DNA from: Halichondria panicea
Taxonomy: Eukaryota; Porifera; Demospongiae; Suberitida; Halichondriidae
DNA: 64,000 bases
Direction of reading: 5' to 3'
NCBI RefSeq assembly: GCF_963675165.1
Contig: NC_087391.1
Span: 3,956,646-4,020,645 of the forward strand
Shown: in pieces, positions 36,101 to 47,300 of the stretch
Layout: each line of letters begins with the position of its first letter
Numbering within the stretch: the first letter of the stretch is position 1
Notes under the pieces: generated by a model
Seen by the model: only the letters and a program-made list of their open reading frames with translations
Told to the model about the DNA's origin: nothing
The model's database searches: none
Position numbers and translations under genes: made by a program

Positions 36101-37126
36101 GCTATATCAGCTCCCAGAAACTTCACTCCAGAAATATAGAACAACTACAAACGAGGAGAGGTACAGTCAGTCAAGATAATACATTAGGCAAAAACCGCAT
36201 TGTAACACTACATGGAGGTTAGGTTCTATAAGGGCCTACATTACCAGCATCAGTGATATGGAAATATATAGTGATAAAGTTACCTGTGCAGCAAACATTC
36301 CTGTGAAGCCCAGCACAGCAAATAACTGCAGAATAAAACACATTTGTGACGTTATATCCACTGAATGACGAGAGTATGGATTCAATTATTCAACTCGCCA
36401 GTAGCATTCTCCAGCTTGGGATCATGAGTTTTCTCTCTGCCACAAGAGTACAAAGCAGGAGAACTGGAAAAGCAGCTACATCTCTGCATTCGAGGGAGGG
36501 GCATGGTGGAAGTCAACAGCACAGCATAGTACCACTCGTATGTAAACATACACAAGGACTTATTTCACAAATAGTGTGTCATTATGAAGAGTTCTAAACT
36601 TTTCTACCCTGGTGTCCGTTTTAGCTTATCATAACAGCACTAACTAAATCACATAATTATGTATACTACAACAAACTGACCGTCTCTTCTTCATTCCCGC
36701 TAGCTGCACTCACTCACCTGTAGAAGCTGAAGATGTATGGGTCGGCTTTCTTAGCGCTGTTGAATGCAAACAGCTCCACTACAACCGGGTAGAGACCAAA
36801 ACCAATCTGGGGAGGAAAGAAACAATGATAAGATAAAAACAAAATTAACGTATTATTTGCAGAGATGGGACTCCGCCCAATTTAACAGTGATCAGCGGTT
36901 GATACACTTTCTCTGATTAGTAGATCTAGATAGATAGTAGATTGAATGTATACAATCTATGTACAGATCTAGTCCACTCGTAATTTCATGATCAGAATTT
37001 GTACATGTAGCTTGCCTGTACAAGAATAGCAGCACAGATCACGACCCACAGAGGAGGAATCTTAGTGACCCAGCACTTACAGCACCACCTCCTCTCAAAC
37101 TCATCACAGCCTGACTTACAAGACAT
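33106..37126 (-). CDS. EamA/WAT1-like drug-metabolite transporter, copy 1
   Basis: Ten-helix membrane transporter of the drug/metabolite superfamily with two EamA halves; substrate unknown. Fourteen exons: 37016-37126, 36718-36806, 36399-36483, 36284-36325, 36088-36144, 35687-35758, 35382-35511, 34894-34958, 34761-34809, 34469-34596, 34274-34390, 33952-34071, 33460-33586, 33106-33227. Length is 437 aa with consistent phases only if two introns use GC donors (after 37016 and after 36399). First half: IGFGLYPVVVELF, FYR, LFYISGVKFLGADIASAYQ, LHSWARFVGILLSVAGA. Second half: GKWREHPVAVTAYSYGFG, SCLCYLLLTWANLHLSSAIVTAFWPLQ. The hydrophilic C-terminal tail of about 80 residues is longer than in copies 2 and 3. 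It is the most divergent of three tandem paralogues sharing exon lengths 42, 57, 72, 49, 128 and 117. Confidence 0.9.
33739..33905. mobile_element. MITE, CGGGTAAT family
   Basis: ACCGTATAGCGGGTAATTTC at the left and GAAAATTACCCACTATATACGGT at the right form imperfect inverted termini. It occupies most of the transporter copy 1 intron between the exons at 33952-34071 and 33460-33586. Confidence 0.85.
35127..35334. mobile_element. MITE, CGGGTAAT family
   Basis: ACCGTATAGCGGGTAATTTT at the left is inverted against AAAATTACACGCTATACGGT at the right; AAAATATTCGTGGTT recurs inside in both orientations. About 208 bp, intronic in transporter copy 1. Confidence 0.9.
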
Positions 37127-37257
37127 TATATTTATTAAAGAACTCAGCTAGGTCTACATGTAGTACTAGCAGATCTGAGATCTGTTGTATTAATTATGTG
37201 ATTGTCCTAGATTTTTATTGGGTTATGATCATTAATAGAAACAAAACAAATACAGGT

Positions 37258-40249
37258 TTACTTGGGAAGACTCAACATTGAACTGGTACTAAATAACAAT
37301 GTTAATTTCCTGCAGCAAGTTCTTAAGCCCAAGGCTGTGCTCTCTGATGATCGGTTCTCCTCCTGCACATAAAAAGATTACAGCGATAGCTAGATCTTGT
37401 CAAATTGAGTTCGAAGCATCAACTCACCATCCAATTTGAGTAAAGTACGAGTCCGACTCCACACACTGCAATGAACGCGGCCAGGCATTGCTGTCAGGAG
37501 GTGAACGTATTCATTGAGGGTTAGTAAGTAATAATGAATCATCTTACTGTGGGTGTGAGGGTGTCTCCAAACACAAGGTAAGCAGCAACAAACGTCCCAA
37601 TAACCTGCAAAGTAACAACACAAAACGTTACTTATCTTTCTATGTTATACTTGAGTTTACTTGTGTACTAATTGTTCAATCATTTAGAGGCAAAGACAAG
37701 CATGCTATTGAATGCTAGCCATCGGCCGGCCATAGTACTCACCTGTATAGGTCTAAAAGCAGCCACTATTGTTGAAGGGAGATACTTGTTTGACCAGGTC
37801 AGGAGGAAGTAGCACAGGGCAGAGGTGATGAAAATACCGTAGAGAAGGGCTGGGTAGGACTGTAGAGGGAAGAACTAGGATATAGAATTTGTAAACAAGT
37901 AGATATATACCTCTGTTGGAATCCTGAAGAGGTGAGTCTGCCCAGTGAGTGTGTAATATTGAACAAAGATGCACATAAATACTGAGCCAAAAAGGTAGCC
38001 ATAACCGGTAACTGCTAAGGGGTAGTTCTTCCATTTACCTGAATATACAAATCAAATCATGACAAGAATAATTATCGGTAAACTTGCACTTACAGTTTCT
38101 CTTTCTGAAAATACATTTCTTCTGAAGTGAATAGAACAACGCCTGCATGCATATAGTATACAGTCATGTATATATGAGTATAATTATACTCAAGGTGGCT
38201 TACCATTGTCACAGTGTCAGCAAATAGACAGATGGATCCAAACTGCTGTTTCCGATGATATTGGTCAGTATCTGTACACGGTTTAAGTCTAAAGCATCGT
38301 GCATCGTAATAAATGTAATTTACCACCACCATTATCCTGTGGGCTACTTCCAAACAGGCTGAGGAAAACAGCTCCAACTGGAAAGGTACAGAAATTGATT
38401 TAGTATGCACAATTTATGTCGATATTATTATATTCTTACCCACGGCCACAGTAATTCCAATAAACTTGGCCCAAGAATGGAGCTGAAAGAGTCCAATATA
38501 AAAGATAGCTACATACAGGACAACACTCACCTTATAAATGGATGGAGGGCTTTCCGTGCACATTAGAACGGAAACGATAGAAGTAGATACTGGAAGAATT
38601 GACTGCATGTGAGATTACGCAATAAAGAATTAGTTAGCGGCAGGTATCGGCAGAACAAACCATGATGGCTGTGGCAATGTCTGGATCAAGGTTGAAAGCA
38701 CCAGAAATATAAAGAAACTATTATGGAAAAAGTGAGTTATTCAAATAGACCAATAACAAAAGAAGCTTACATGGCTAACAAAAGTCCCTATAAATCCGAG
38801 CAGCACAAGAATCTGTGGAAAGTTTCAACAACACATACAGTATAATCGTATAGATTTGCTTACTGCTCCCATTTTTCTGTCCGGGATTTGAATAGGGCCC
38901 TCAAATATGTACGATGCTAGGAACAGAACTGGAACTGCTCCTGCATCCCTACAGACATATACACATAACATAATATGAAACATATTATACTGGTACACTG
39001 TGTTTACATATCAATGCATGCATCCAGTATGTACTGTAGAGCATGTAGAGCTACCATAGTTGATGTAATCAAGAAATGAAAGCACCGCAGGTGCTGGTGC
39101 CTCGGTGGAGGTGCCAAAGCTACATAACATAAAGCTACTAATAGCTAGCTTTTATACACACATTGATTATAATTATCATGATGAATATTTTTAATTTTAC
39201 TGCATGCAAAATCCAGAATCACAGGGAAACTCAAAGAGTTGGTAATGATCGACGATGATTGTTGTTAAAACGATCGATGCCAAAAGTTCAAGTCTAAAAT
39301 TAATGGCTGCAGAGATTTGCAACTCTCTTCTCACTCTTGCAGCTACTAATAGCTAGTGTTCTAGTGCAGAGCTAACTACTAAGTAGAGTAGGAACACTCG
39401 GTGAACAAGTTTTGCTATGGACTCTTCTGAAAAGGCTGCAATGGCATTCCAAGTAAGCAAAACTAGGCATAACTCGAGAACGAAGCTTTATTTTGCAAAT
39501 CCACAAATACGAATCCTATATAGAAAACATGACTAGAAGCCTATAGAAACTCTTACTTGCACTTCATTGATCCTTGAGCAGCTGTTGCAGTCTACACAGA
39601 CAGACAGACACACAAACACACTACCGTGTACCTCGCTTGGGCATGCGCACCGAGGCATAATTAATCAATGGCGCATCTTTTAGAACCCCAACATTTTGTT
39701 CAGTCCGAGCTGGTGCTTAAACTATCATGGTGGCGCTATGGTCTAGTGTTGAAGTGCAATCTCATAGGTACACTCGATACTTGGTTTCTGTATTTACAGC
39801 TGCATTCAGACAGTTGTAATACACATACACTACAGCTATATGCATCAAAATGCATAAAGGCGACTTCACAAACACGCCTATTAAAGCCTCAGAAAAATGA
39901 ATTGCAGTAATAGTTGGCGCGTTTTTTTAGGACCTAAAAAGTTGCATTTAGTCCGAGCTGGCGCTTAAAATTCATAATGGAGGCACGGTAACTACATAAA
40001 CTACGGTATTATCATTAACAGACCTGTAAAAGGTAAAAACATATGGATTTGCCTTCTCTTTAGCTTGGCTCAGGAAATACTTGATAACCACAGGGTAAAG
40101 GCAGAACCCAGACTGCAGGGAGATACCATATAGACTATGTAGTTGGCATAGTATTAATGTAGAGGGGCCTGCCTGGAGTAACTCACACTCAGCAGAAGTG
40201 GCCCACACAGCACAAACCACTTGGGAGGAGCTCCACCCCTTACAGCCAT
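37258..40249 (-). CDS. EamA/WAT1-like drug-metabolite transporter, copy 2
   Basis: Fifteen exons: 40187-40249, 40024-40112, 38864-38948, 38771-38812, 38661-38717, 38531-38602, 38440-38482, 38324-38377, 38204-38271, 38094-38142, 37911-38038, 37743-37859, 37548-37604, 37428-37490, 37258-37362; phases agree and give 363 aa. The start reads MAVRGGAPPKWF, leading into helix 1. Key segments: FCLYPVVIKYF, RDAGAVPVLFLASYIFEG, LYISGAFNLDPDIATAIM, LHSWAKFIGITVAVG, GKWKNYPLAVTGYGYLFG, SALCYFLLTWSNKYLPSTIVAAFRPIQ. The single 120-nt exon of copy 1 is here split into 57 + 63 nt. The stop lies 131 bp upstream of the start codon of copy 1 on the same strand, so the promoter of copy 1 is very compact. Substrate unknown. 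Confidence 0.9.
39060..39665. mobile_element. Dispersed repeat, inverted relative to 47250-47765
   Basis: GAAAGCACCGCAGGTGCTGG through GGGCATGCGCACCGAGGCATAA shares many blocks in opposite orientation with 47250-47765, including GAAAAGGCTGCAATGGCATTCC and GCGCATGCG next to CGAGGTA. No ORF. It fills the long second intron of transporter copy 2, which is absent as such from copies 1 and 3, so it looks like an insertion of a non-autonomous element. Confidence 0.75.
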
Positions 40250-40558
40250 AACTCAAACTGTTTACTGCAGACACTAGAATATCTACGATACTATGTACTA
40301 CCGTACTTAACTTCTCTCCTGTCTATTCATGCAGCTGCATGCTTTCTCTAGTTACAGTATCCATGAGCACAAACTGTGGGGTGTGTCTGGTAAATGATGT
40401 GCTGATGATGAGCCCAACCACAAACAATGTAAACATATGCACCCCCTAACTACAGAGGTGGACAGTGGAATGAATCGATAATAATATGAAATGCCTGAAT
40501 AGAGAATAACTGAATGGAGATGAATCAATTTGCCATGCTATAAGTCAAGCACTTGCTG
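40250..40558. other. Gap between transporter copies 2 and 3
   Basis: 309 bp holding the 3' end of copy 3 and the promoter of copy 2, both on the minus strand. No recognisable motif beyond AT-rich sequence. Confidence 0.4.
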
Positions 40559-43500
40559 CTAAGATCCGTTAGATTTGTGGTGTCCATAGCAACTATCCAA
40601 TCGTATTCCACCTTCACCAGTCTTAGAGATTTTCTCATCCTATATGAACAAAAAAAAAATTAACTATTGCACACAACAAAAATAAGTCAGTTACTAATTA
40701 GCCCGGACATTTTTTCTGGGCAATTTTCGTTGTTCTAATACAGCAGACACTCTGGTGCTTTAATTTTACATCCGGACAATACCTTGAAAAGTTGAGATAC
40801 ATTCCAAGCAAGAGTGCTACAAGTTTATAGAGAGCTCTGAGTTTTAGATAGCTAGTGCAACTATTCAGTCGCACTCTGTTCTATTAAACTTAGCTAGCTA
40901 GCTCGCATGCAGCTGCATGCTTGTTCTAATTATTCCGGACACTTCGCGTGCTCTATAAAGATCTGTTCCAATTATACCCGGACAATTTCCAAAATAATTA
41001 TTAATTTTTGCTGTCTGATAAATTAGAACATATGCGGTAGTATTCTTACATAGATACAGTCAAAGTAAATAGATGATGTTTGCAATTTTTTGGCTTGTGC
41101 ACAAAAAATAACACTGAGCATTGAATGTAAGCAATGTGAATGTCACTTACAACTCTGTTTGAGTAGATCACCATAGCAAGACCTGCGATGATGACTGATG
41201 CTGAGAGTAATTGCTGAGCAGGGCGCAAGAGACAGAGCATAGTTATTGACATTCAATTGCACGTGTATATAATAATATGTACTCCATTGGCAACTAGACC
41301 ATAACGAAAGTGAAATACTTACTGTAGGAGTGAGAGTATCTCCAAGCAGTACATACGCAGTCACAGCTGTGGTGACAACCTAATGAAGCAAGGGGGAGCT
41401 ATAATTATAAAACCACTGATTCTACTCTACAAGCCCCTCCCCCAATTACATACCTGCACGGGCCAGAAGGCTGTCATTACGCTTGAGGGGAGGTACTTGT
41501 TGGACCAGGAGATGAGGAAGTAGCAGAAAGCTGAAGTCATGAATACAGCATACACCAGCGCAGGAACAGACTGTAAGGGGAGGGATATTACCTTCTTTTA
41601 AGTGGAATTTTAAAGTGGAGTATCAATTAACTATGGCGATGGATAGACAATTTTTACAGGGTATCCATGTACATGTAGGTGTTATAGGGACATTAACGAT
41701 AGCACAGATGCAGCAAATAGTGAGCCACACAACTTCAGCTGTGTCTGCTCCTCCAGGTACAATGTAGGACAAATTAAAGAGGGCACTTCTTTCATTAACC
41801 CACAACTAACTTCTGACCCCGCTAAAAGAGACTCACCTGACGTGGCAGATGGAAGGCGTCAAACTGCCCTGTGACAACAAAGTAGAGACAGAACAGACCT
41901 TCGTACACACATCCAAAAAGATATGCGTATCCAGTCATAGCCATAGGGTACTCTTTCCACTTACCTGTGTTGGAGGGAGAATTTAATGACGGCGTTATGG
42001 TGGAAAATATCTTACAATCTTCAACTTGGTACACGAATTTCTTCTGTATGATGTAATACATAGCCTGTAGGAAATGAGTCATAGTAGTCGGCTATAGAGT
42101 AGAGAATAGACTTACCCCCAACATGGTCTCCATGACGAGACACAGGTAACCCACTGCTTGCTTGCTCACGTGCACACCTGAGGGTGTGTACATGTACATG
42201 CATCAGGCAGAACAGGTAATATTGTAGAAACTAAAACTGTATGCTGGACACACATAACTACGTAACACACCTATTTGCTCAGCCTCTGGCTCGTACCCAG
42301 CTAGTGCCAGCCTCACTGCTCCTCCTGAAAGATATATAGAGATCGAGAGAGAGACAAAATATCAATGGCCCTAAAAACTGAAGCCCATTTTATGACGTCA
42401 TGTGCACAAAACAAGGATTCACAGACTGAAATCAAACATGGCATCAAATAGACACTCTGTATTCACGAAAATCCACCACTGTTTTTCCTTCACTAACCTG
42501 TGGCAACAAAGACTCCAATGATCTTTGCCCAAGAGTGTAGCTACCATCGTATAAAAAACAACAACTTAAATTACCGGTTTCCAATAATTCTATGGAAACA
42601 TACCATGCATAGTGAGGGCATCTTCTCTGTGCATGTGGCTATGGCTATCAAAGTTGTCCAAACTGGAATGAGGGGCTGTATGGGAAAACAATCACAACAT
42701 CTGATATTTTCCCCTCCTAACACTATAATTATAGTGACACAAATGCGAGGTACTCGACAATCCTAATGTGCATGATATGTCATGAACAAGTAACAAGAAC
42801 AAGCTCTCACAGTAAATGTACAGCAAGAGGTAAGGCCTTACAGCCTCTGATTAATTCAGCTAGTACCATATGTGATGTGATGTGAGGTGGTATAGACATA
42901 CCTGAAAAGCACTGGCGATATCAGCAGGAAGGATATAAGCTCCAGTAATGTAGAGAAACTGTAAGTCATTATACAGTTCAAGTGTATGTAAATTATAGAA
43001 CTGAACGGTACAATACAATTATGGGTAAAGCCATTAAGCAAAATAAGATGTACTGTACAATAAAGTATAGTCTATCGCTTGAGTGAATTGAACACAGCCT
43101 ATAATGGTGTATGTGTATGAGAGAATAGATTAAGACTTCACTAGACTAGATGACAGACTCACTTGGCCTCCGGCTATTCCAGTCAAGCCCAGTCCAAAAA
43201 ACACCTGAAAGAGAAAGAATAAGCTCACCAGAGCACACACCACATGACACAGTACCAGGACGACGGCTATCACACAGCAAGTGGTCGCGGAGCACACAGC
43301 ACTACAATAAAAGATACTGCACATGCTACTGTGGTTATGAACAACAATTACATATTGACTGAGTTCACAGGTTCCTAAATGCTTCAACAAAGCTCTAATT
43401 AAAAGCATTAATAGCTAGATATACAGGAATTTTTAAATAATGACTATTTTTGCTCACCCCACTCATCCTCAGGTCTGGAATAGGAATGACCTTCAACAAA

Positions 43501-44050
43501 GTACGAGGCTAGGAACAGAACTGGAAATGCCCCAAGACCTCTAATCAGTCACAAACATAGAAGTGAATACAATAATTATGATATCAGTGAAGTTTTTCCG
43601 AGAAATGTAATCAGGTTCTAATATGTACCTATATAAGGTGAACACGAAGGGATTGATGTGGTGAGTAGATTGACCACCAGCAAATATCTTGATGATCACT
43701 GGGTAGAAGCCGAATGCAATCTGGAAGGGATGTGGAGAATATCACAATTAATAGTAGTCTCTACCTCCAACTATACTTATGGACTCAGTTTACGGCATTT
43801 TATACACATAGACTAATATCATATGTTAGACATTTTAATGGGCGACCTAGACTCGACTAGCTAGATAGCAGGTACTCCAACACACGTTTAGTGCAATGGT
43901 TGCCATTATGACAAGCCATTTAGGGGGAGTCCCAGCCTTCCAAGAGAAGCATCGTCCCAGAAAACCTCGGGGTGGTGTGATGTTGATGGGCATATTGTCA
44001 GGGTTCAAGTGATCTGTGCTCTGTGATTGGTGGTCAGGAGAATGGCCCAT
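40559..44050 (-). CDS. EamA/WAT1-like drug-metabolite transporter, copy 3, possible frameshift
   Basis: Fifteen exons: 43886-44050, 43629-43720, 43458-43540, 43163-43204, 42902-42958, 42604-42675, 42498-42540, 42271-42324, 42116-42177, 42016-42064, 41837-41964, 41454-41570, 41323-41379, 41151-41213, 40559-40639. Total 1165 nt, two short of a multiple of three. The deficit is in the third exon: 83 nt against 85 in copies 1 and 2. Its first part reads PVLFLASYFVEG and its last part, in the next frame, IPIPDLRMSG, both conserved, so two bases are missing between them. Otherwise intact: GFYPVIIKIF, LYITGAYILPADIASAFQ, LHSWAKIIGVFVATG, GKWKEYPMAMTGYAYLFG, AFCYFLISWSNKYLPSSVMTAFWPVQ. Restored length would be 388 aa. 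N-terminal extension before PPKWL is longer than in copy 2. Either an assembly error, a recent null allele, or an unusual splice. Confidence 0.85.
40690..41040. mobile_element. Degenerate repeat with CCGGACA inverted motifs
   Basis: AGCCCGGACATTTTTTCTGG, TATTCCGGACACTTCG and TATACCCGGACAATTTCC recur, with TTCTAATACAGCAGACA near the left end and TTTGCTGTCTGATAAATTAGAAC at the right end in inverted orientation. Probably an old non-autonomous transposon in the last intron of transporter copy 3. Confidence 0.5.
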
Positions 44051-44336
44051 TCAACGCTCCCACAGACAGCCAACCGCAGCTAAACAGCTGACAGAAACGC
44101 AGACCTCCTGTAAGGGGATCGACTGTGGTATATAAATTAGGTTGAAGGTGATTTCTTTTGTTCCTAGGCTCTGGTAAGAATCGTGTGTGCTAAGAGCTAA
44201 GAGTAGGCCTAGGATCAATGAATCAACGCCCATCTGCAGACAAAATTAAGGGAAATTCCCTAAAGCATTCTCAGAAAAGTTGCTTAAATTTTATGTTTAT
44301 GTTTGTTATTGTCTTTGGCCAGAGTTTCTGAGTTTG
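44051..44336. promoter_or_regulatory. Bidirectional promoter between transporter copy 3 and ATG14
   Basis: 286 bp separate divergent start codons. The minus strand is open for 60 codons directly upstream of copy 3 but ends in a stop just before its ATG, so it is 5'UTR rather than protein. Shared promoter inferred from geometry. Confidence 0.5.
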
Positions 44337-47300
44337 ATGGAGGGTCCGTGTTCACCAGAACCAATAGAGGACTGTCTGGAGCACCAGCTGTGTGAGAGTT
44401 GTAGGGAGAAAGAGCTGGAGGAGAAGATACACAAGTGAGTGGTTCAGTGTTGCTTTATGTGCCACTAGCTGATGGTGTTCCTAACTCCAGAATCGTGGCA
44501 GAGAAGCAGGTTGAGATGGATCGATTGAATGCAGATATAACTGTCAAGAAAGAAAAGTAACAGAGTGTATATCAATGTATTTTCTTTTGTCAGTATTTCT
44601 TCCCTTTAATAATCAGCATTCACACCCCCCTACACACACACACACACACGTGCGCAGACTAAAAGAACTGATGAAGTGTCAGCAATCTTTGGCTAAGATG
44701 TGGGGGGAAGTTCTAATGGCGAGACTAAGGGTCAAGCTGATGAGACAAGCCTATGAAACAGAAAAGACCTCTCAACAACACGGTAATGTCATTTCATAAA
44801 GTTTGTGTACTGTGGTAACTCACTCTAATCTACTCCATTTTACAGAGTTAGAAGAACTCAAGGTTTTGAAGAAATCCAACTCTCGTCGTGATGACCGTTT
44901 GGCTCGCGTACGAACCAAGAACCTCCGCAGCAAGGAGGTCACAGCTGAACGACAGTACGCTGATACACGCAATTTGGCCGTCTCACAAATGGTGGAGCTA
45001 AAGGTATGTAGTATAGTAATAATTATTACTGTAGTTGAGTTTTTGTAATTGTGACAGCAGTTTATTTATAACTATGCTGCTTTCTTTATATCAGTGCAAT
45101 CAAACGTCTAGACTGACTTACGTTTCTAACTGCTCACTTCACACTAATTAATGTTTTTAGGTGCTGCGTAGACGGCTGGTGACGGATGTTTTCAGGGGGG
45201 TGTTCCCGATAGAGGTGGAGCCATTGAGTGAAGCCGACGCCGGTGACGATGGTGAGTGGGTATGGCAACTAGCTTGTGCGGAATTTCAACATTTATTTCT
45301 TCTGATGCTCTCAATAACCAACCTGAGAGTACTAGTATTTATGGAGTGTACCGCTCCAGACCTATCTCAAACTATGAGGATTAAATAGCCTTCTTAATCT
45401 CAACAGTTAGGAAGTACACACAATCTGTTTCATTTTATACTATAGTTTGTGCAGTCTTCTGACAAACAAACTGTGCTCCTTGTGAGTCAGTTAGTTCTGT
45501 GACAGCACTCTTAGAGGGAGAGGGTGGACCTATTCTTTGCATTCTGCATGAAACTCTCTTTCTTTCCTGCAGATTATGAGGCCTCTGTGACCATAGACTC
45601 TGTGTTGGAGGTGGACGACGGCTGGATGCTCAGTGGAGTGCATCAACACACCCTCCCCAACATACGCATTGTCACCGCCTCCATGCCTGCCGCCGGTAAC
45701 TACTCCTCATTCCTCAAGGCTGGTGAGTTACATGTAAATAGTTGATTAATGATTAGAACCACTGTATCGATACAATATGCAATGCTGAATATAGCATTAA
45801 ATTTTTATGATTTCTCCCCCTCAACACTAAACCTGAATGCTTGGAATGTATACATGTCTGTGAGACTATTTTTTTAATGCTCTATTGGGATATCCCCCCA
45901 TGCAGTGTCTGAGAAAAGGAAAGCTCGACAAGAGACCATGCAACAAGGAGGTGAGTCTTAAAGCATCACATTGTCACACTTGATGCCCATATTTAGCTGT
46001 ACAGTGTACATTGCCATAATTACAGTCTATATAGCCATTCTCTCGTTTCTCCTTCAGCAGTGCCTGCGGTAACCCCAGATGGTGACAAGTCAGTTCATCC
46101 CCTCAAGAATTCATACCAGTCTACTCCAGCAGGATTGGTGTTCACTGCCTTGCTCACAGAGATACTGGCCACCACCCTTGACCAACCCCTCCCATACCCT
46201 CTCTCACGGAGGACAGCCATCGGGTGAGTTTGATCCCACACTAGCTGGGTATAGTTATGCTCACTTCTTGTGAGGGATGTGCCCACACTGGTCGGTGGTT
46301 GTTTGTACTAACCACCTCTAGACAAAATATAACCACCTCTTATGCCTAGTTTACTACATATAAAGGAGACAATTAAATGTGTGTTGAGTTGAGGATTGAA
46401 ATAGCCACCACTTCGATTATTCTGGTCACATCACTGTGTGTGTGGCATAGGCTTTTACTGTCATCTGCATAGAGTAAATGCATAGCTTTGTCTGCTCAAA
46501 TGTGGCCTAGGCTAATAATTATATTTACGTTTGTCTCCACAGAGATATTTCTTGGCCTAAGGCAATCGATCAGTCCTAGTAGTAGTGTTGCCTGTGTTTG
46601 TATTTGGCTGTCTATAATATATAACCCCCCGACCATGCAGTGAGTATGGCACCCCGAGCAGACGTAAGAGAGACTTCCTCAACTCTGTTGCTAAGCTGGA
46701 TGACAACATTCTCTTTCTCTGTTTTGCACAGGTACTCCTACCACACATATTGCTATACTACTAGTATATTGAGAGTATTAATTTTGTCCATGTCCTTAGG
46801 CCTTATACATGTACATACAAGTACAGGTATAGGTGTATCAAATAAGTACTGTGTAGATTTTAGTGCGTTGCCCAAAACTCAAACTTTATGTATAATTTTA
46901 TGTTCATCAATCAACATAAGTATAGGGAACACCTAAATGTACTGTACCTATGTATAAGTATAATATTGTTGCTATAATTATGCTACTAAGTGCACACATG
47001 CACTCACATTAAGCACCAACCATTCACCCTCTTTCTAGAATGTGCCGTTGAGTGCCCTGACTCCAGGCCACACCCTCCAAAATCTGCTGGCCCTCGTCAC
47101 TCACACACAGTTAGGCAGGTGAGCAACCGAAGCTAATGAACCTACATGTAGTTGACCATTGGTCTATGCATGCATTTAATTTTTAGGGCTTCTGTTTTTT
47201 AACAGTATGTATTCTACCAGGTATGCACTCCTGATACTATTAATTATGCCTCGGCTGCGCATGCGAAGCGAGGTATACAGCAGTGTATTTGTGTGTGTCT

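Noticed and set aside
44051-44233. 60-codon minus-strand ORF abutting transporter copy 3
   Set aside because: Ends in a stop immediately before the transporter start and has no similarity to its paralogues; treated as 5'UTR.
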